Notes under the pieces: generated by a model
Seen by the model: only the letters and a program-made list of their open reading frames with translations
What the model was told of the DNA's origin: nothing
Databases searched by the model: none
Translations under genes and position numbers: made by a program
In this document: in pieces, positions 1 to 9,746 of the stretch
How the letters are laid out: every line of letters starts with the position of its first letter
Position numbering within the stretch: the first letter of the stretch is position 1
Assembly (NCBI GenBank): GCA_028287305.1
Contig: JAQBPX010000011.1
Location: 62,001-126,000, forward strand
Origin: Gemmatimonadota bacterium
GTDB taxonomy: Bacteria; Gemmatimonadota; Gemmatimonadetes; Gemmatimonadales; Gemmatimonadaceae
Length of the DNA: 64,000 nt
Direction: 5' to 3'

Positions 1-1581
1 GTAGTACTCGCCGAAGGAGGAGCCCGACGTCAGCTCGATGGTGAACGCGAGGGTGCCGAGACGACTGTACGCGAAGTCCGTGTACTCGCCATTGGTGGCG
101 TAGAGGTTCCACGCAGGACCCGCGTGGTAGGCGGTGCGGTCGGAACCCGGCAGGTGATCGAGTGCCGGTGGTCGTTCCTCATCGCCAGCCAGTGCGTGGA
201 AGATGCTGAGGTCCGCGGGCAGCAGCCCAACGCTGAACCCGAACGGATAGAGCACGAGGCCGGCGAAGGTATGCAGGCTCACGCTGACGACCGGCGGATA
301 CTTCGCGTGGAAGCGCTCGATCGCCTGCGTCTCGGGCTCCGAGGCGGGCGCCGTGCCGCGATAGATCTCGGATGCGGCCTGCGCCGAGGAGCCGAAGAGG
401 TCGTATCCCCAGCGCTCGGAATGATTGCGGTTCAGGTCCACGCCGTAGATGCGGCTGCCGTCCACGTCGGTGCCGAACGGGCGGCGATTCTTCCGCCAGA
501 GACGATCCGAGGTAAAGGTGTACTGATAGCCGTCCGGGTTCGCGACGGGAATCACCCAGATGTCGCGGTTGCGCACGAGTGAGTCGGCGTGCGGATCCTG
601 CGGATCGGCGAGGTCGCGGATCAGGCGGAGCGCCGTTTCAGTAGCGGCCCATTCTCGCGCATGGTAGGTGCCCATCACCAGCGCGTTCGGTCGCGAGGCG
701 GATTCGGATGCGTCACCGATCTTCACGGCGAGGATGGGCCGGCCTTCCACGCTGTTGCCGATGCTGTCCACGTGCACGCGCGGGTTGGCGCGCGCGAGCG
801 AATCGAGGAAGGCGCGAATGCCGCGCCGTGGGTCATCGAAGGAGCGGTAGATCGGCTGGGCGACCTGCGAGCGGAGTGGGGGCCGGAGCTCGGACGACTG
901 GATTCCCAGGCGCGCGAGGCGCGTGCGATCGCCGCTGTCCGCCACCACGTACGCGCGTCCGCCACGCTCGGCCACCACGTCGAATCCCAGCCTGCGCAAT
1001 GAGTCCGCACTGCCCGCGACCACGAGGGTGCGGTGCTGCGCAACCGCGGGATGCGGAAGGCACGCGACCAGCACCAGCGGGAGCAGCCGACGCCACCACG
1101 AGCGGCGGGGTGGCGGAGGCGGCGCGAAGGAAGCGAGTCGCTCCTCCACCTGGCACCAGCAGCGATCGGCCTCGCGATAGACCAGCAGCAGCGCGTCCGT
1201 CCACTCGGTCCAGAGCGCAGGAGGCGCGTCGGGCGCGCTGACCGCGGAGAGCGGCGCCTGAACCGAACGCAATCCGTCGAGCGCCCGCTCGACCGGCACC
1301 AGGCACTCGGCGAGCCTGGCTTCGAGCGCCCGTCTCGCCGGCGCACGCTGGGGATGTCGCTCGCTGGCGAGCGTGACCAGCACCTGCCGCATGGCGGCGC
1401 CCAGCTGGTCGGCGTCGAAGGCGCGCACGGTCTCGCGCCAGCCACGCGAGCGCGCAGCGGTGCGCCGAGCCTCGAGCAGCGGCGCGAACAGGCGCCCGTG
1501 CGCGTCGTTGTCGGCCCCGCGGCGCGCGGATCCCCACGAGCGCAGCGAGCGAGCGAGCTCCGGCAACGGTTCTTCAGGCAT
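1..1581 (-). CDS. M14 zinc carboxypeptidase with N-terminal extension (3' end off window)
   Basis: One frame is open from the ATG at 1581 to the left edge, giving 527 residues with no stop. Residues 1-145 form an Arg/Ala-rich soluble region I do not recognise. A hydrophobic stretch near 168-183 looks like a signal peptide or anchor. The rest is a peptidase M14 domain. The zinc motif HARE sits in TYHAREW, the substrate-binding residues in DLNRNH, a third zinc His in SLHTFAG, and the catalytic Glu in FTIELTSG just before the edge. The full catalytic set is therefore present, which predicts an exported metallocarboxypeptidase acting on peptides. The ATG overlaps the CYTH stop by 8 nt. An alternative start is the GTG at 1149, which would place a normal signal peptide at the N-terminus and make the extension a separate or untranslated segment. 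Family call is secure; the start is uncertain. Confidence 0.85.
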   Translation of the reverse strand, partial: MPEEPLPELARSLRSWGSARRGADNDAHGRLFAPLLEARRTAARSRGWRETVRAFDADQLGAAMRQVLVTLASERHPQRAPARRALEARLAECLVPVERALDGLRSVQAPLSAVSAPDAPPALWTEWTDALLLVYREADRCWCQVEERLASFAPPPPPRRSWWRRLLPLVLVACLPHPAVAQHRTLVVAGSADSLRRLGFDVVAERGGRAYVVADSGDRTRLARLGIQSSELRPPLRSQVAQPIYRSFDDPRRGIRAFLDSLARANPRVHVDSIGNSVEGRPILAVKIGDASESASRPNALVMGTYHAREWAATETALRLIRDLADPQDPHADSLVRNRDIWVIPVANPDGYQYTFTSDRLWRKNRRPFGTDVDGSRIYGVDLNRNHSERWGYDLFGSSAQAASEIYRGTAPASEPETQAIERFHAKYPPVVSVSLHTFAGLVLYPFGFSVGLLPADLSIFHALAGDEERPPALDHLPGSDRTAYHAGPAWNLYATNGEYTDFAYSRLGTLAFTIELTSGSSFGEYY

Positions 1582-2167
1582 TCTCGTGCGCGTACCGCGT
1601 GTCGCCCGTGAGCGCGAGATCCGAGAGTGCCGCGACCTGCCCGGTGCGTGCCTCGTAGCGCTGCACGAAGGCCGGAAGGCGCTCGCTGGTGAAGCCGGCG
1701 CGTGGCAATGCGAGCGCGACGATCGCGCGCTCGATCGCCCCCGGCTCGCCCTCCACTTCCACCAGGTCATCCATGCGTGGATAGTGCTCGAAGCGCACCA
1801 CCGCTCCGTGCAGCTCGTACTGCCGGATCTCCCGGTCGATGGCCATGGTGACCAGGTACCCCAGTCGCGACAGGATGTCCTCGAGCAGCGCGGGATCCGT
1901 GACGCCCGTTCCCAGCTCCTCGCGCGTCTTGTAGCCTCCCTCGTAGGAGTTGGGTCCCTTCCAGTCGAGCTCCGCCCGGACCTCGGCGCCGGCGCGATAG
2001 ACGCGCGTGCGAAGCACCTCCTCCCGCGCGGACAGCTCGCGCCCGACCGTGTCCCACCGCTTGTCCTCCAGGCGCCCGGCGAAGGTGAGCGTGCCGCCCG
2101 CGGCTTCCACCAGCGCGACGCTCGCGCTCACGTGGGGGACCACGCTCTTCACCTCGACTTCACGCAT
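1574..2167 (-). CDS. CYTH domain protein (class IV adenylate cyclase / thiamine-triphosphatase fold)
   Basis: This is a 197-residue soluble protein with the CYTH signature ExExK at its N-terminus (EVEVK, residues 3-7). Charged Arg/Lys/Glu residues follow at spacings expected for the triphosphate tunnel: RTR near residue 55, ELDWKG near 68 and VEVEGEP near 140. Known CYTH enzymes act on triphosphate substrates such as ATP, ThTP or PPPi in a metal-dependent way. Sequence alone does not say which applies here. It lies 12 nt downstream of a HAD phosphatase and overlaps the peptidase, so the three are probably co-transcribed. A role as a tripolyphosphatase or nucleotide hydrolase paired with the HAD protein is an inference only. 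Confidence 0.85.
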   Translation of the reverse strand: MREVEVKSVVPHVSASVALVEAAGGTLTFAGRLEDKRWDTVGRELSAREEVLRTRVYRAGAEVRAELDWKGPNSYEGGYKTREELGTGVTDPALLEDILSRLGYLVTMAIDREIRQYELHGAVVRFEHYPRMDDLVEVEGEPGAIERAIVALALPRAGFTSERLPAFVQRYEARTGQVAALSDLALTGDTRYAHENA

Positions 2168-2179
2168 GCGGAACCCGGT

Positions 2180-2881
2180 TCAGGGGCGGACGATCGCGCT
2201 CACCACGCGATCGGTGTCGGACAGGTCGGCGAACACCGCGGAGGGCTTCAACTCGAGTAGCTCGTGAACGCCGTAATTCCCCGTCGCCACCCCGATCGCC
2301 CGGGCGCCGATGGTGCGCCCGCAGGTGAGGTCGGCGGGCGTGTCCCCGATCACCACAACCTGCTCCCCGTGCACGGCGATGTCGAGCAGGTCGCGGGTGC
2401 GCGCCTGGGCGATGCCCGGAAGCTCCGAACGAATCTCATGATCCGAGCCGTACGCGCCGACCCGGAAGCGCGCGTGGTCGATGCCCACGGCCGAGAGCTT
2501 CGCACGCGCCCCCTCCACGAGGTTGCCGGTGAGGAGGCCGAGGATCACGTCGTCGCGCTGCTCGAGAGCATCGAGCAACTCGGGCACGCCGGGCATCAGC
2601 CGAGAGGCGTGATCGGGGTCGGCCAGCTCGCTAGTGAGGTACCTCACGTAGCGCTCGAGCAGCGCATCCATGCGCTCGTCGATCACCGGGTCCTCGTGAC
2701 CCGCGAGCCGCATCAGCTCGCGCACGATCTGCCGGTCGGTCTTCCCGTCGAAGCGGTGCTTCTCGGGCCCGGTGGAACCGAACACCTCGATGAGCGCGCG
2801 ATGGATGGCGCGACGGCCCGCGCCATCGGAGAGCAGGAGCGTGCCGTCGATGTCGAACAGCACGAGAGTGATCGACGGCAT
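2180..2881 (-). CDS. HAD-superfamily phosphatase (phosphoglycolate-phosphatase-like)
   Basis: This 233-residue protein starts at MPSITLVLFDIDGTLL. Motif I is intact (D10-x-D12-G-T), motif II is LLTGN, and the late acidic motif is VVVIGDTPAD, so it should be an active phosphoaspartate-forming phosphatase. A helical cap domain lies between motifs I and II. The open frame extends 27 codons further upstream, but that extension is Arg-rich and out of character, and the ATG at 2881 puts motif I at the usual position. It heads the short minus-strand group HAD, CYTH, M14 and is divergent from the DUF6941-like gene, with 44 nt between them for promoters. The substrate is not determinable; a small phosphoester such as phosphoglycolate is typical for this subfamily. 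Confidence 0.85.
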   Translation of the reverse strand: MPSITLVLFDIDGTLLLSDGAGRRAIHRALIEVFGSTGPEKHRFDGKTDRQIVRELMRLAGHEDPVIDERMDALLERYVRYLTSELADPDHASRLMPGVPELLDALEQRDDVILGLLTGNLVEGARAKLSAVGIDHARFRVGAYGSDHEIRSELPGIAQARTRDLLDIAVHGEQVVVIGDTPADLTCGRTIGARAIGVATGNYGVHELLELKPSAVFADLSDTDRVVSAIVRP

Positions 2882-2925
2882 GATGCAAAGTAGACGGGGG
2901 TCGCGCTGCCGTCTATTGTTGCAGC

Positions 2926-3348
2926 ATGGACGTTGCCTTCGCCCTCTTCGCCGACGCGGCAAACCTCTCGCAGGAAGGAAAGCTCAACGTGCTCGGCGTG
3001 TTCGACGCCCTGCAGGTAGCGGCCCTTCCGGCGGTTCACCCGCGCGCTCACCTCGTGGTGCACCTCAAGGGCACCGCCCTCGACACGGGCGTGCACTCCG
3101 TGTCCCTGCGCTGGCTCAACCCCCGGGACGAGGAGCTCTGGAGCAGCAACGGCGAGCTGAACGTGGGGTCGCCCCCGCCGGGCGTGCTCGACATGGACCT
3201 GCCGTTGATCGCGCAGCTCGACCTGCCGCTCGATCACCCCGGCCCGTATCGGATGCACGTGTCGATCGACGGGCAGGCCTCCACCACCCTCTCGGTGATG
3301 GTGCGAACGGGACAGGCCGCGCCGGGGCTCAAGGGGCTGGTTTCCTAG
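2926..3348 (+). CDS. DUF6941-like protein, function unknown
   Basis: This is a 140-residue soluble protein with no signal peptide or membrane segment. The opening region (MDVAFALFADAAN..., with GKLNVLGVFD) resembles the small uncharacterised DUF6941 family. The remainder is predicted as beta-rich, with alternating hydrophobic residues as in a sandwich fold (VVHLKGT, YRMHVSIDG, TTLSVMV). I see no catalytic signature. It stands alone, divergent from the HAD gene and convergent with the NlpC/P60 gene, whose stop lies 10 nt away. Family assignment is from memory of the N-terminal pattern and is moderate. Coding status is strong from composition and clean boundaries. Confidence 0.7.
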   Translation: MDVAFALFADAANLSQEGKLNVLGVFDALQVAALPAVHPRAHLVVHLKGTALDTGVHSVSLRWLNPRDEELWSSNGELNVGSPPPGVLDMDLPLIAQLDLPLDHPGPYRMHVSIDGQASTTLSVMVRTGQAAPGLKGLVS

Positions 3349-3357
3349 CCCTTCCGG

Positions 3358-4119
3358 CTAGACCACCCGCCGCGCGCCCACGTAGCGCTGCACCAGCTTC
3401 TGGACGTAGGCGTCCTTCTGCTCGTCCAGCCGCTCCACCGCGTAGCCGCCGCGCCCGAGCGCCAGGTGCACCAGTCGCTTTCCGCCGAGCGCGATGCCCA
3501 CGTGCGTGATGCGACGGTCCTCGCGATCCGAAAAGAACGCCAGGTCGCCCGCCTTCAGCGCCTCGATGCCATTCGCGACCTCGGTGCCCTCCGCAAACTG
3601 CTGCGACGCATCGCGCGACAGGGTGATGCCATGCAGGCGATACACTGACTGCACGAAGCCCGAGCAGTCCGCGCCCCAGGGAGTGATGCCGCCCCACTGG
3701 TAGCCGGTGTTCTCGAACAGCTCCTGCGCCGATCGCGTGATCGCCGTAGGGTCCGGGGGAAAGCGCGTGGGCAGCTCATCGATCCGCAGCGCCTCGCCAC
3801 TCTTCACCATCTCCTCCGGGGAGAGGTACGCGCCCAGCGGCAGCGCGCGACGTCCCCCCGTGGCGTCGCGCGTCACGCAACCGAGCGAGAGCCGGGCGAC
3901 CTGCGCGCTGCCGCGGGTGCCGGACGGCGGCACCAGCGTGAGGTAGCCGAGATGGATCCAGCCCTCGTAGCCGTCCTCGCTCCGCACCCGGCGCCAGTCG
4001 TCCTGCTCCTCGAGCACTTCCACCCGGTGTCCAGCGAGGCACTGAGACAGCTGACCGCTCGAGACGCGCGCCTCTGCGTGCATGGGCGCAATGGGCATGC
4101 GGACGATGGCTGCGGTCAT
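3358..4119 (-). CDS. NlpC/P60 cysteine peptidase with N-terminal SH3-like domain
   Basis: This 253-residue protein starts at the ATG at 4119, which shares an ATGA overlap with the preceding peptidase gene. Residues about 1-110 form bacterial SH3-like strands (HRVEVLEEQDDWRRV, GYEGWIHLGYL). The C-terminal NlpC/P60 domain has the catalytic Cys152 in GADCSGFVQ, His206 in THVGIAL and a downstream His218. Family members cleave gamma-D-Glu-diamino-acid links in peptidoglycan stem peptides. No signal peptide is visible, so it may act in the cytoplasm on recycled muropeptides, like the YkfC type, or be exported in another way. It is the last gene of the long minus-strand cluster. Confidence 0.9.
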   Translation of the reverse strand: MTAAIVRMPIAPMHAEARVSSGQLSQCLAGHRVEVLEEQDDWRRVRSEDGYEGWIHLGYLTLVPPSGTRGSAQVARLSLGCVTRDATGGRRALPLGAYLSPEEMVKSGEALRIDELPTRFPPDPTAITRSAQELFENTGYQWGGITPWGADCSGFVQSVYRLHGITLSRDASQQFAEGTEVANGIEALKAGDLAFFSDREDRRITHVGIALGGKRLVHLALGRGGYAVERLDEQKDAYVQKLVQRYVGARRVV

Positions 4120-5087
4120 GTGTCGCCTCCTGCGAGTCCGGGAATTCCGTCGCGACCGCGCGCGAAGCGCACGGCATTCTCGATCGCCTGCTCGAGCGCG
4201 GCCACGGCCAGGGCCTCCACGCGGCCGATGTCCGCCGGCTGGACGTCGCCGTGCGGGCACAGCGAGAAGATGACGTCGCCATCCACGCTCGTGCCAGCGG
4301 GGGTGATGCGACGAAAGAGGGCGGCGCCGCTCGCCTGCGCCAGCTGCGAGATGGCCACCCGATCCAGCGGCGCGTTGGTGGCGACAACCACGATCGTGGT
4401 GTTCTGCATCCCTGCCGGCGCGAGTGCTGGCGCGGTCGCCCCGTGCCTCAGTCGCTCCGCGGTGTCCAGCCAGCGACCATGCGCATCACGCGCGCCGGCG
4501 AGGATCTCGCCCGCGGCGTTCCTGATGTCGCCCATCGCGTTCACCACGGCCACGGCGCCGGCCCAGACTCCGCCCTCTCCGATCACGGCAGCGCCCACAC
4601 CGCCCTTCATCGCCGAGGCGCGGCCGCCGATCTTCCCCACGGTGGCGCCGGTGCCCGCGCCCACCGAGCCCTGCTCGCGGACGAGCGCGGAGGCGGACTC
4701 GCACGCTGCGTGGGCCATTTCGGCGGTGGGGCGCGCGTCGAAGCGGCCCAGGGGCTCGAGGTCGAACACCACCGCCGCGGGAACGATCGGCACGACGCCG
4801 GAGCCCACGGAAAATCCCCGGCCGCGCTCCTCCATCCATCGCATGACCCCGGCCGCCGCATCGAGCCCGTAGGCCGAGCCGCCGGTGAGCAGGATCGCGT
4901 CGGCGCGGTCCGCCAGGTGTCCGGGGGTGGCGGCGTGCAGCTCCCGGGTGCCGGTCGCACGGCCGAAGATGGCGCTCCCCACGCGGCTCGCGCCCTCGAC
5001 CCGGCGCACCACGGTGCAGCCGGTTCCCCCCGCGCGGTCAGTCGCGTGCCCCACCGCGAGCCCGAGCGGGGTGAAGTCCGCGTTCAC
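4116..5087 (-). CDS. P1-family (S58, DmpA/NylC-like) self-processing peptidase
   Basis: This 323-residue protein starts at a GTG that forms a GTGA overlap with the zinc-ribbon gene stop. The frame is open further upstream but would overlap that gene. The fold signature includes GLAVGHATD, LTGGSAYGLDAA and GAGTGATVGK. The segment QNTTIVVVATNA contains an Asn229-Thr230 pair where NylC-type enzymes self-cleave to expose an N-terminal Thr nucleophile, whereas DmpA-type members use Ser. So a Thr-type enzyme hydrolysing amide bonds (beta-aminopeptidase or amide oligomer hydrolase) is predicted. It is probably cytoplasmic, since no signal is seen. It lies between the zinc ribbon and an NlpC/P60 peptidase with overlaps on both sides, so the three should be translationally coupled. 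Confidence 0.85.
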   Translation of the reverse strand: MNADFTPLGLAVGHATDRAGGTGCTVVRRVEGASRVGSAIFGRATGTRELHAATPGHLADRADAILLTGGSAYGLDAAAGVMRWMEERGRGFSVGSGVVPIVPAAVVFDLEPLGRFDARPTAEMAHAACESASALVREQGSVGAGTGATVGKIGGRASAMKGGVGAAVIGEGGVWAGAVAVVNAMGDIRNAAGEILAGARDAHGRWLDTAERLRHGATAPALAPAGMQNTTIVVVATNAPLDRVAISQLAQASGAALFRRITPAGTSVDGDVIFSLCPHGDVQPADIGRVEALAVAALEQAIENAVRFARGRDGIPGLAGGDT

Positions 5088-5281
5088 GTCGCGCGTGGCG
5101 GGATCGCCGCGGCGGTGCCCTCGGCCTTCGCCTGGCAGGCGCGGCATCGCACCACGCCGCGCATGTTGCACATCACGCAGAGAAAGGTGCCGCAGTCGTG
5201 GCAGGGATATCCCTCCGACGCGCGCTCCTCGTTGCCGCAGAAGCGGCAGATCATCGCGTCGTGTTCCTGTAGCTGTGCCAT
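5084..5281 (-). CDS. 65-aa zinc-ribbon protein with four CxxC pairs
   Basis: This small protein has eight cysteines arranged as four CxxC knuckles (C12/C15, C27/C30, C35/C38, C46/C49) plus His28, enough for two structural zinc sites. It has no membrane segment. The starting Met is followed by QLQEHDAMICRFCG; an alternative start at Met10 would lose little. It lies 19 nt after the response regulator and overlaps the P1 peptidase gene by 4 nt, so it is part of the operon. Its role is unknown; a protein- or nucleic-acid-binding adaptor is the usual guess for such mini-ribbons. Confidence 0.7.
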   Translation of the reverse strand: MAQLQEHDAMICRFCGNEERASEGYPCHDCGTFLCVMCNMRGVVRCRACQAKAEGTAAAIPPRAT

Positions 5282-5300
5282 GTTCGTTCTCCCGTGTCGG

Positions 5301-6641
<1,341 letters not shown>

Positions 6642-6669
6642 TACGGGATGTTCGCCCCTCCGCAGCGCT

Positions 6670-8841
6670 TCAGCAAGGCACGTGGGGCAGCTCGATCACG
6701 AAGCGGGCCCCCTGCCCCGGCTGCGACGAAACGCGGATCGCGCCGTTGTGCTCGCGAATGATGCCGTCGGAGATGGAGAGCCCGAGCCCCGTTCCCTCAC
6801 CCACCGGCTTGGTGGTGAAGAACGGATTGAAGATGCGCGAGCGATTCTCGGTCGGGATGCCCGGCCCCGTGTCCGACACCTCGATGAAGAGCAGCTTCTT
6901 CCGGCGCGAGGTGCGCAGGAAGAGCCGCTTGGGACCGTTCCAGCTGGCGAGCGCCTGCTCGGCGTTCACCAGCAGGTTGAGGACGACCTGCTGCAGCTGG
7001 AAGGGATCCGCCCAGGTGAGCGGCAACTCCTGGTCGAGCTCCACCTCGACCTCCACCTGCTGCAGCCGAAGTCCGTAGAGGCGCAGCTCGAGCGTGTCGG
7101 TCACCACCCGGTTGAGGTCCGTGATGGTGCGTTCCGGCTGGTGCTGCCGCGCGAAGGTGAGGAGGTTGCCCACGATCCGCGCCGCGCGCTTGGCCTCCTG
7201 CTGGATGGTCTCGAGCGCCTGTCCCTGGTCCGGCGCGAGTGGCGAGTCGCCCGCGAGGAGCAGTTGCGTGAAGGCGAGGACGCTCGCGAGCGGGTTGTTC
7301 AGTTCGTGCGCCACTCCGCTCACCAGCTGGCCCACCGCCGCGAGCTTCTCCTGCTGCATGAGCTGCTCGGTGAGCCGGCGCTCCTCAGTGGTGTCGCGCA
7401 CGATGATGAGTGCGCCGGTCACCTGCCCGTCCTCGATGATCGGCGCCGTGGTCGCCGCGCCGTAGCGCGGCTCGCTCGACTGGCCCAGCCATCGCAGCTC
7501 GCCACGCGTGTTCTTGCCCGACATGGTCTGCCGGAAGAGGGATTCCGCCTTCGCATGATCCCGCGCATCCACCAGCTCGGCGAAGCCCATTCCCAGGAGC
7601 CGGGCGCGCGGAATCTCGAGGCCTTCCTCGAGCGAGCGGTTCACCGAGGAGAGTCGCCCCTGGGGGTCCAGCGTGAAGATGGCATCCGCCGCACTCTCCA
7701 CGAGGTTGCGGTAGCGCTCGGCCAGCGCCTGTTGCGCGCGCGTGGCGACCTGCAGCTCGTCGAAGAGCCGGGCGTTCACGAGCGTCACCGCCACCGAGTC
7801 CGCCAGTCGGAAGAGGACGCGCGCGTCGTCCTCGGTGAAGTCGCGATCGCGATTGAACACGCTGAGGACGCCCACTGGGCCGCGCGCGGTGAGGAGCGGG
7901 ACGCAGACGACGCGCTCCACCGCCGCCGTGATGCGCGTCTGGTGGAAGACGCCATTCGCGGACGGCGCGTCGTTGCAGATCATGAAGGTGGCCTCGCGCA
8001 TGGCGCGGCCACTCAGGCTTCCCTCCACCGGGAGGCGCGCGCCGAGGATGCGATCCCCGTCGCCATTGGTGGCGACGACCTCGAGCTCCCCCTCGCAGAG
8101 CGTGGAGATGGTGGCGCCGTCGGCGCGCATCAGCGCCCGCGCATGCGCGAGGATCAGTCGCATGACCTCGTCGAGGTCGAGCGACTCGCTCACGGCGCGC
8201 GTCACCTCGGCGAGCGCCTCGCTCTGGCGGCGCTCGGCGTCCTGCCCATCCTGCAGCCGGGCGCGCTCTATGATGGCGGCCACCTGCTGGCCGAACAGCT
8301 CGACGGTCTGCACCCGCGAGATGCTGGGGCGCTCGCCGTCCACCGGGTCGTCGAGCAGCAGCGTGGCCACGATGCGGTGGTTGCTCCCGCGGAGCGGGAC
8401 GAAGAGCGAATCGCGCGAGGCCCATCCATCCGGGCGCGGGGTGGCGTGGCTGGGAAGCGCGTCGTTGAACTCCCAGGCGATCCAGGCGTCGCGCGAGTCC
8501 AGGTAGTACGACTGGCTGATCTGGAAGCGGCCGAGCTCCTCGAGGCGGCGGCGCCAGACGTGGCCCGGGGTCGCCTCGGTTCGCAGCACGCGCTCCTCGT
8601 CGAGGGAGAGCCCGGTGGAGACCACGTGCGTGGTGTTCATGTCGTCGTCGCGCACGCTGATGATCACGCGGCCGAAGCCGATGCCGCGAATCGCGTGCAC
8701 CAGCACCCGCAGGCGCGCCTCGAGCGTGCTCGCCCGCTCCACCTCGATCAGGGCATGATGGAGCGCCACGAGCTGGTCGCGCTCCCGAACCGCATGCGAG
8801 GCGGAATACGACACGCTCAACGGAGTACGGGTGCCGCTCAT
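6670..8841 (-). CDS. GAF-GAF-PAS sensor histidine kinase
   Basis: This 723-residue kinase starts at MSGTRTPLSV, where the ATG overlaps the stop of the lipid-kinase gene (ATGA). The domain order is two GAF-like domains (about 20-195 and 200-370), PAS (about 385-495), HisKA with phosphoacceptor His512 in SGVAHELNNP, and HATPase with N-box Asn626 (LLVNAEQ), G1 DTGPGIP and G2 GTGLGL. No transmembrane helix is visible, so it should sense a cytoplasmic signal through GAF/PAS. HELNN-type kinases commonly pair with NtrC-like regulators, and the partner lies just downstream. Its position behind tamAB suggests the pair monitors envelope or lipid state; that part is inference. Confidence 0.92.
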   Translation of the reverse strand: MSGTRTPLSVSYSASHAVRERDQLVALHHALIEVERASTLEARLRVLVHAIRGIGFGRVIISVRDDDMNTTHVVSTGLSLDEERVLRTEATPGHVWRRRLEELGRFQISQSYYLDSRDAWIAWEFNDALPSHATPRPDGWASRDSLFVPLRGSNHRIVATLLLDDPVDGERPSISRVQTVELFGQQVAAIIERARLQDGQDAERRQSEALAEVTRAVSESLDLDEVMRLILAHARALMRADGATISTLCEGELEVVATNGDGDRILGARLPVEGSLSGRAMREATFMICNDAPSANGVFHQTRITAAVERVVCVPLLTARGPVGVLSVFNRDRDFTEDDARVLFRLADSVAVTLVNARLFDELQVATRAQQALAERYRNLVESAADAIFTLDPQGRLSSVNRSLEEGLEIPRARLLGMGFAELVDARDHAKAESLFRQTMSGKNTRGELRWLGQSSEPRYGAATTAPIIEDGQVTGALIIVRDTTEERRLTEQLMQQEKLAAVGQLVSGVAHELNNPLASVLAFTQLLLAGDSPLAPDQGQALETIQQEAKRAARIVGNLLTFARQHQPERTITDLNRVVTDTLELRLYGLRLQQVEVEVELDQELPLTWADPFQLQQVVLNLLVNAEQALASWNGPKRLFLRTSRRKKLLFIEVSDTGPGIPTENRSRIFNPFFTTKPVGEGTGLGLSISDGIIREHNGAIRVSSQPGQGARFVIELPHVPC

Positions 8842-9746
8842 CGCGCCGGCACCAGCAACGCGAGCGTGCGGGCCTCGACCACCACGTGGAGGGGACCCTC
8901 GCCCAGCAGCTCGCCGTCCGCCTGGGACATGCGCGCCGGCGTGGTCTCGACGTCGATCGCCGTTCCGCTCATGTACATGGTGATCTCGTCGGACGTGAAG
9001 TTCTTGCGAAGCAGGCGCCACATGATGCGAAAGGCGTCGAGGAGGGAGCGTGGCGAGTAGAGGCAGGCGTCGAGCAGGCCATCGTCGCACGAGATGCCGG
9101 GCCCGAAGGTCAGCCGCTCGTCGAGGATCGCCCCGAAGTTCGCGATCATCACCGCGGCCACCCGTCGCTCCACGGTCCGTCCATCCACGGTGACCCGCGC
9201 CAGGAACATGTCGCCGAGCAGCACCGCGCGAAGCGCGGCCCGGGTGGCGGTGAGCGCGTAGGCGAGCACCCCCAGACGACGCTTCAGCCAGCGAGGCGTT
9301 TCAGCCACCATGCTGGCATCGATGCCGAAGCCGGCCGCCACGGCAAAGCGGCGCCCATTGTCCAGGCGCCCCAGGTCGATCCACCGGATGTCGCCCCTCA
9401 CCAGCGCGCGAACGGCGCGGCGGATGTCGAGCGGGATGCCGATGGCGCGCGCCAGGAGGTTGCCGGTGCCTGCGGCGAGCACGCCGAGCGGCATGCTGCC
9501 GCCGGCCAGGGCGCCCGCCGCCTCCATGGCCGTGCCGTCACCACCGAGGGTGAAGAGCGCGTCGTATGCCCCGCCCGAGGCCCCGCCGGCGGCGAGCTCG
9601 TACGCGTGGCCGGTACGCTCGGTGAGGGTCACGTCGCAGGCGATGCCCAGCTCGGAGAAGGCCCGCACCGCGCGCTCGCGCAACTGGTCGCCCATCCGCG
9701 ATGCCGGATTGGCGACCAGCAACACCCGCCGGATCAGAAGCGCCAC
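8838..9746 (-). CDS. Diacylglycerol/lipid kinase family protein
   Basis: This protein is about 302 residues from a GTG at 9746, which overlaps the tamB end by 13 nt. An in-frame ATG at 9770 and longer starts are possible. It has the DAGK catalytic-domain signatures RVLLVANPASR, TLGGDGTAMEAA and GVLAAGTGNLLARA in order, followed by the beta-sandwich half with DGLLDACLYSP. Members phosphorylate diacylglycerol, sphingosine-like lipids or related alcohols at the cytoplasmic membrane face. It is the fourth gene of the tamAB cluster and couples directly into the kinase gene. A second paralogue lies at 31936-32799. The lipid substrate cannot be read from sequence. Confidence 0.9.
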   Translation of the reverse strand: MALLIRRVLLVANPASRMGDQLRERAVRAFSELGIACDVTLTERTGHAYELAAGGASGGAYDALFTLGGDGTAMEAAGALAGGSMPLGVLAAGTGNLLARAIGIPLDIRRAVRALVRGDIRWIDLGRLDNGRRFAVAAGFGIDASMVAETPRWLKRRLGVLAYALTATRAALRAVLLGDMFLARVTVDGRTVERRVAAVMIANFGAILDERLTFGPGISCDDGLLDACLYSPRSLLDAFRIMWRLLRKNFTSDEITMYMSGTAIDVETTPARMSQADGELLGEGPLHVVVEARTLALLVPAR

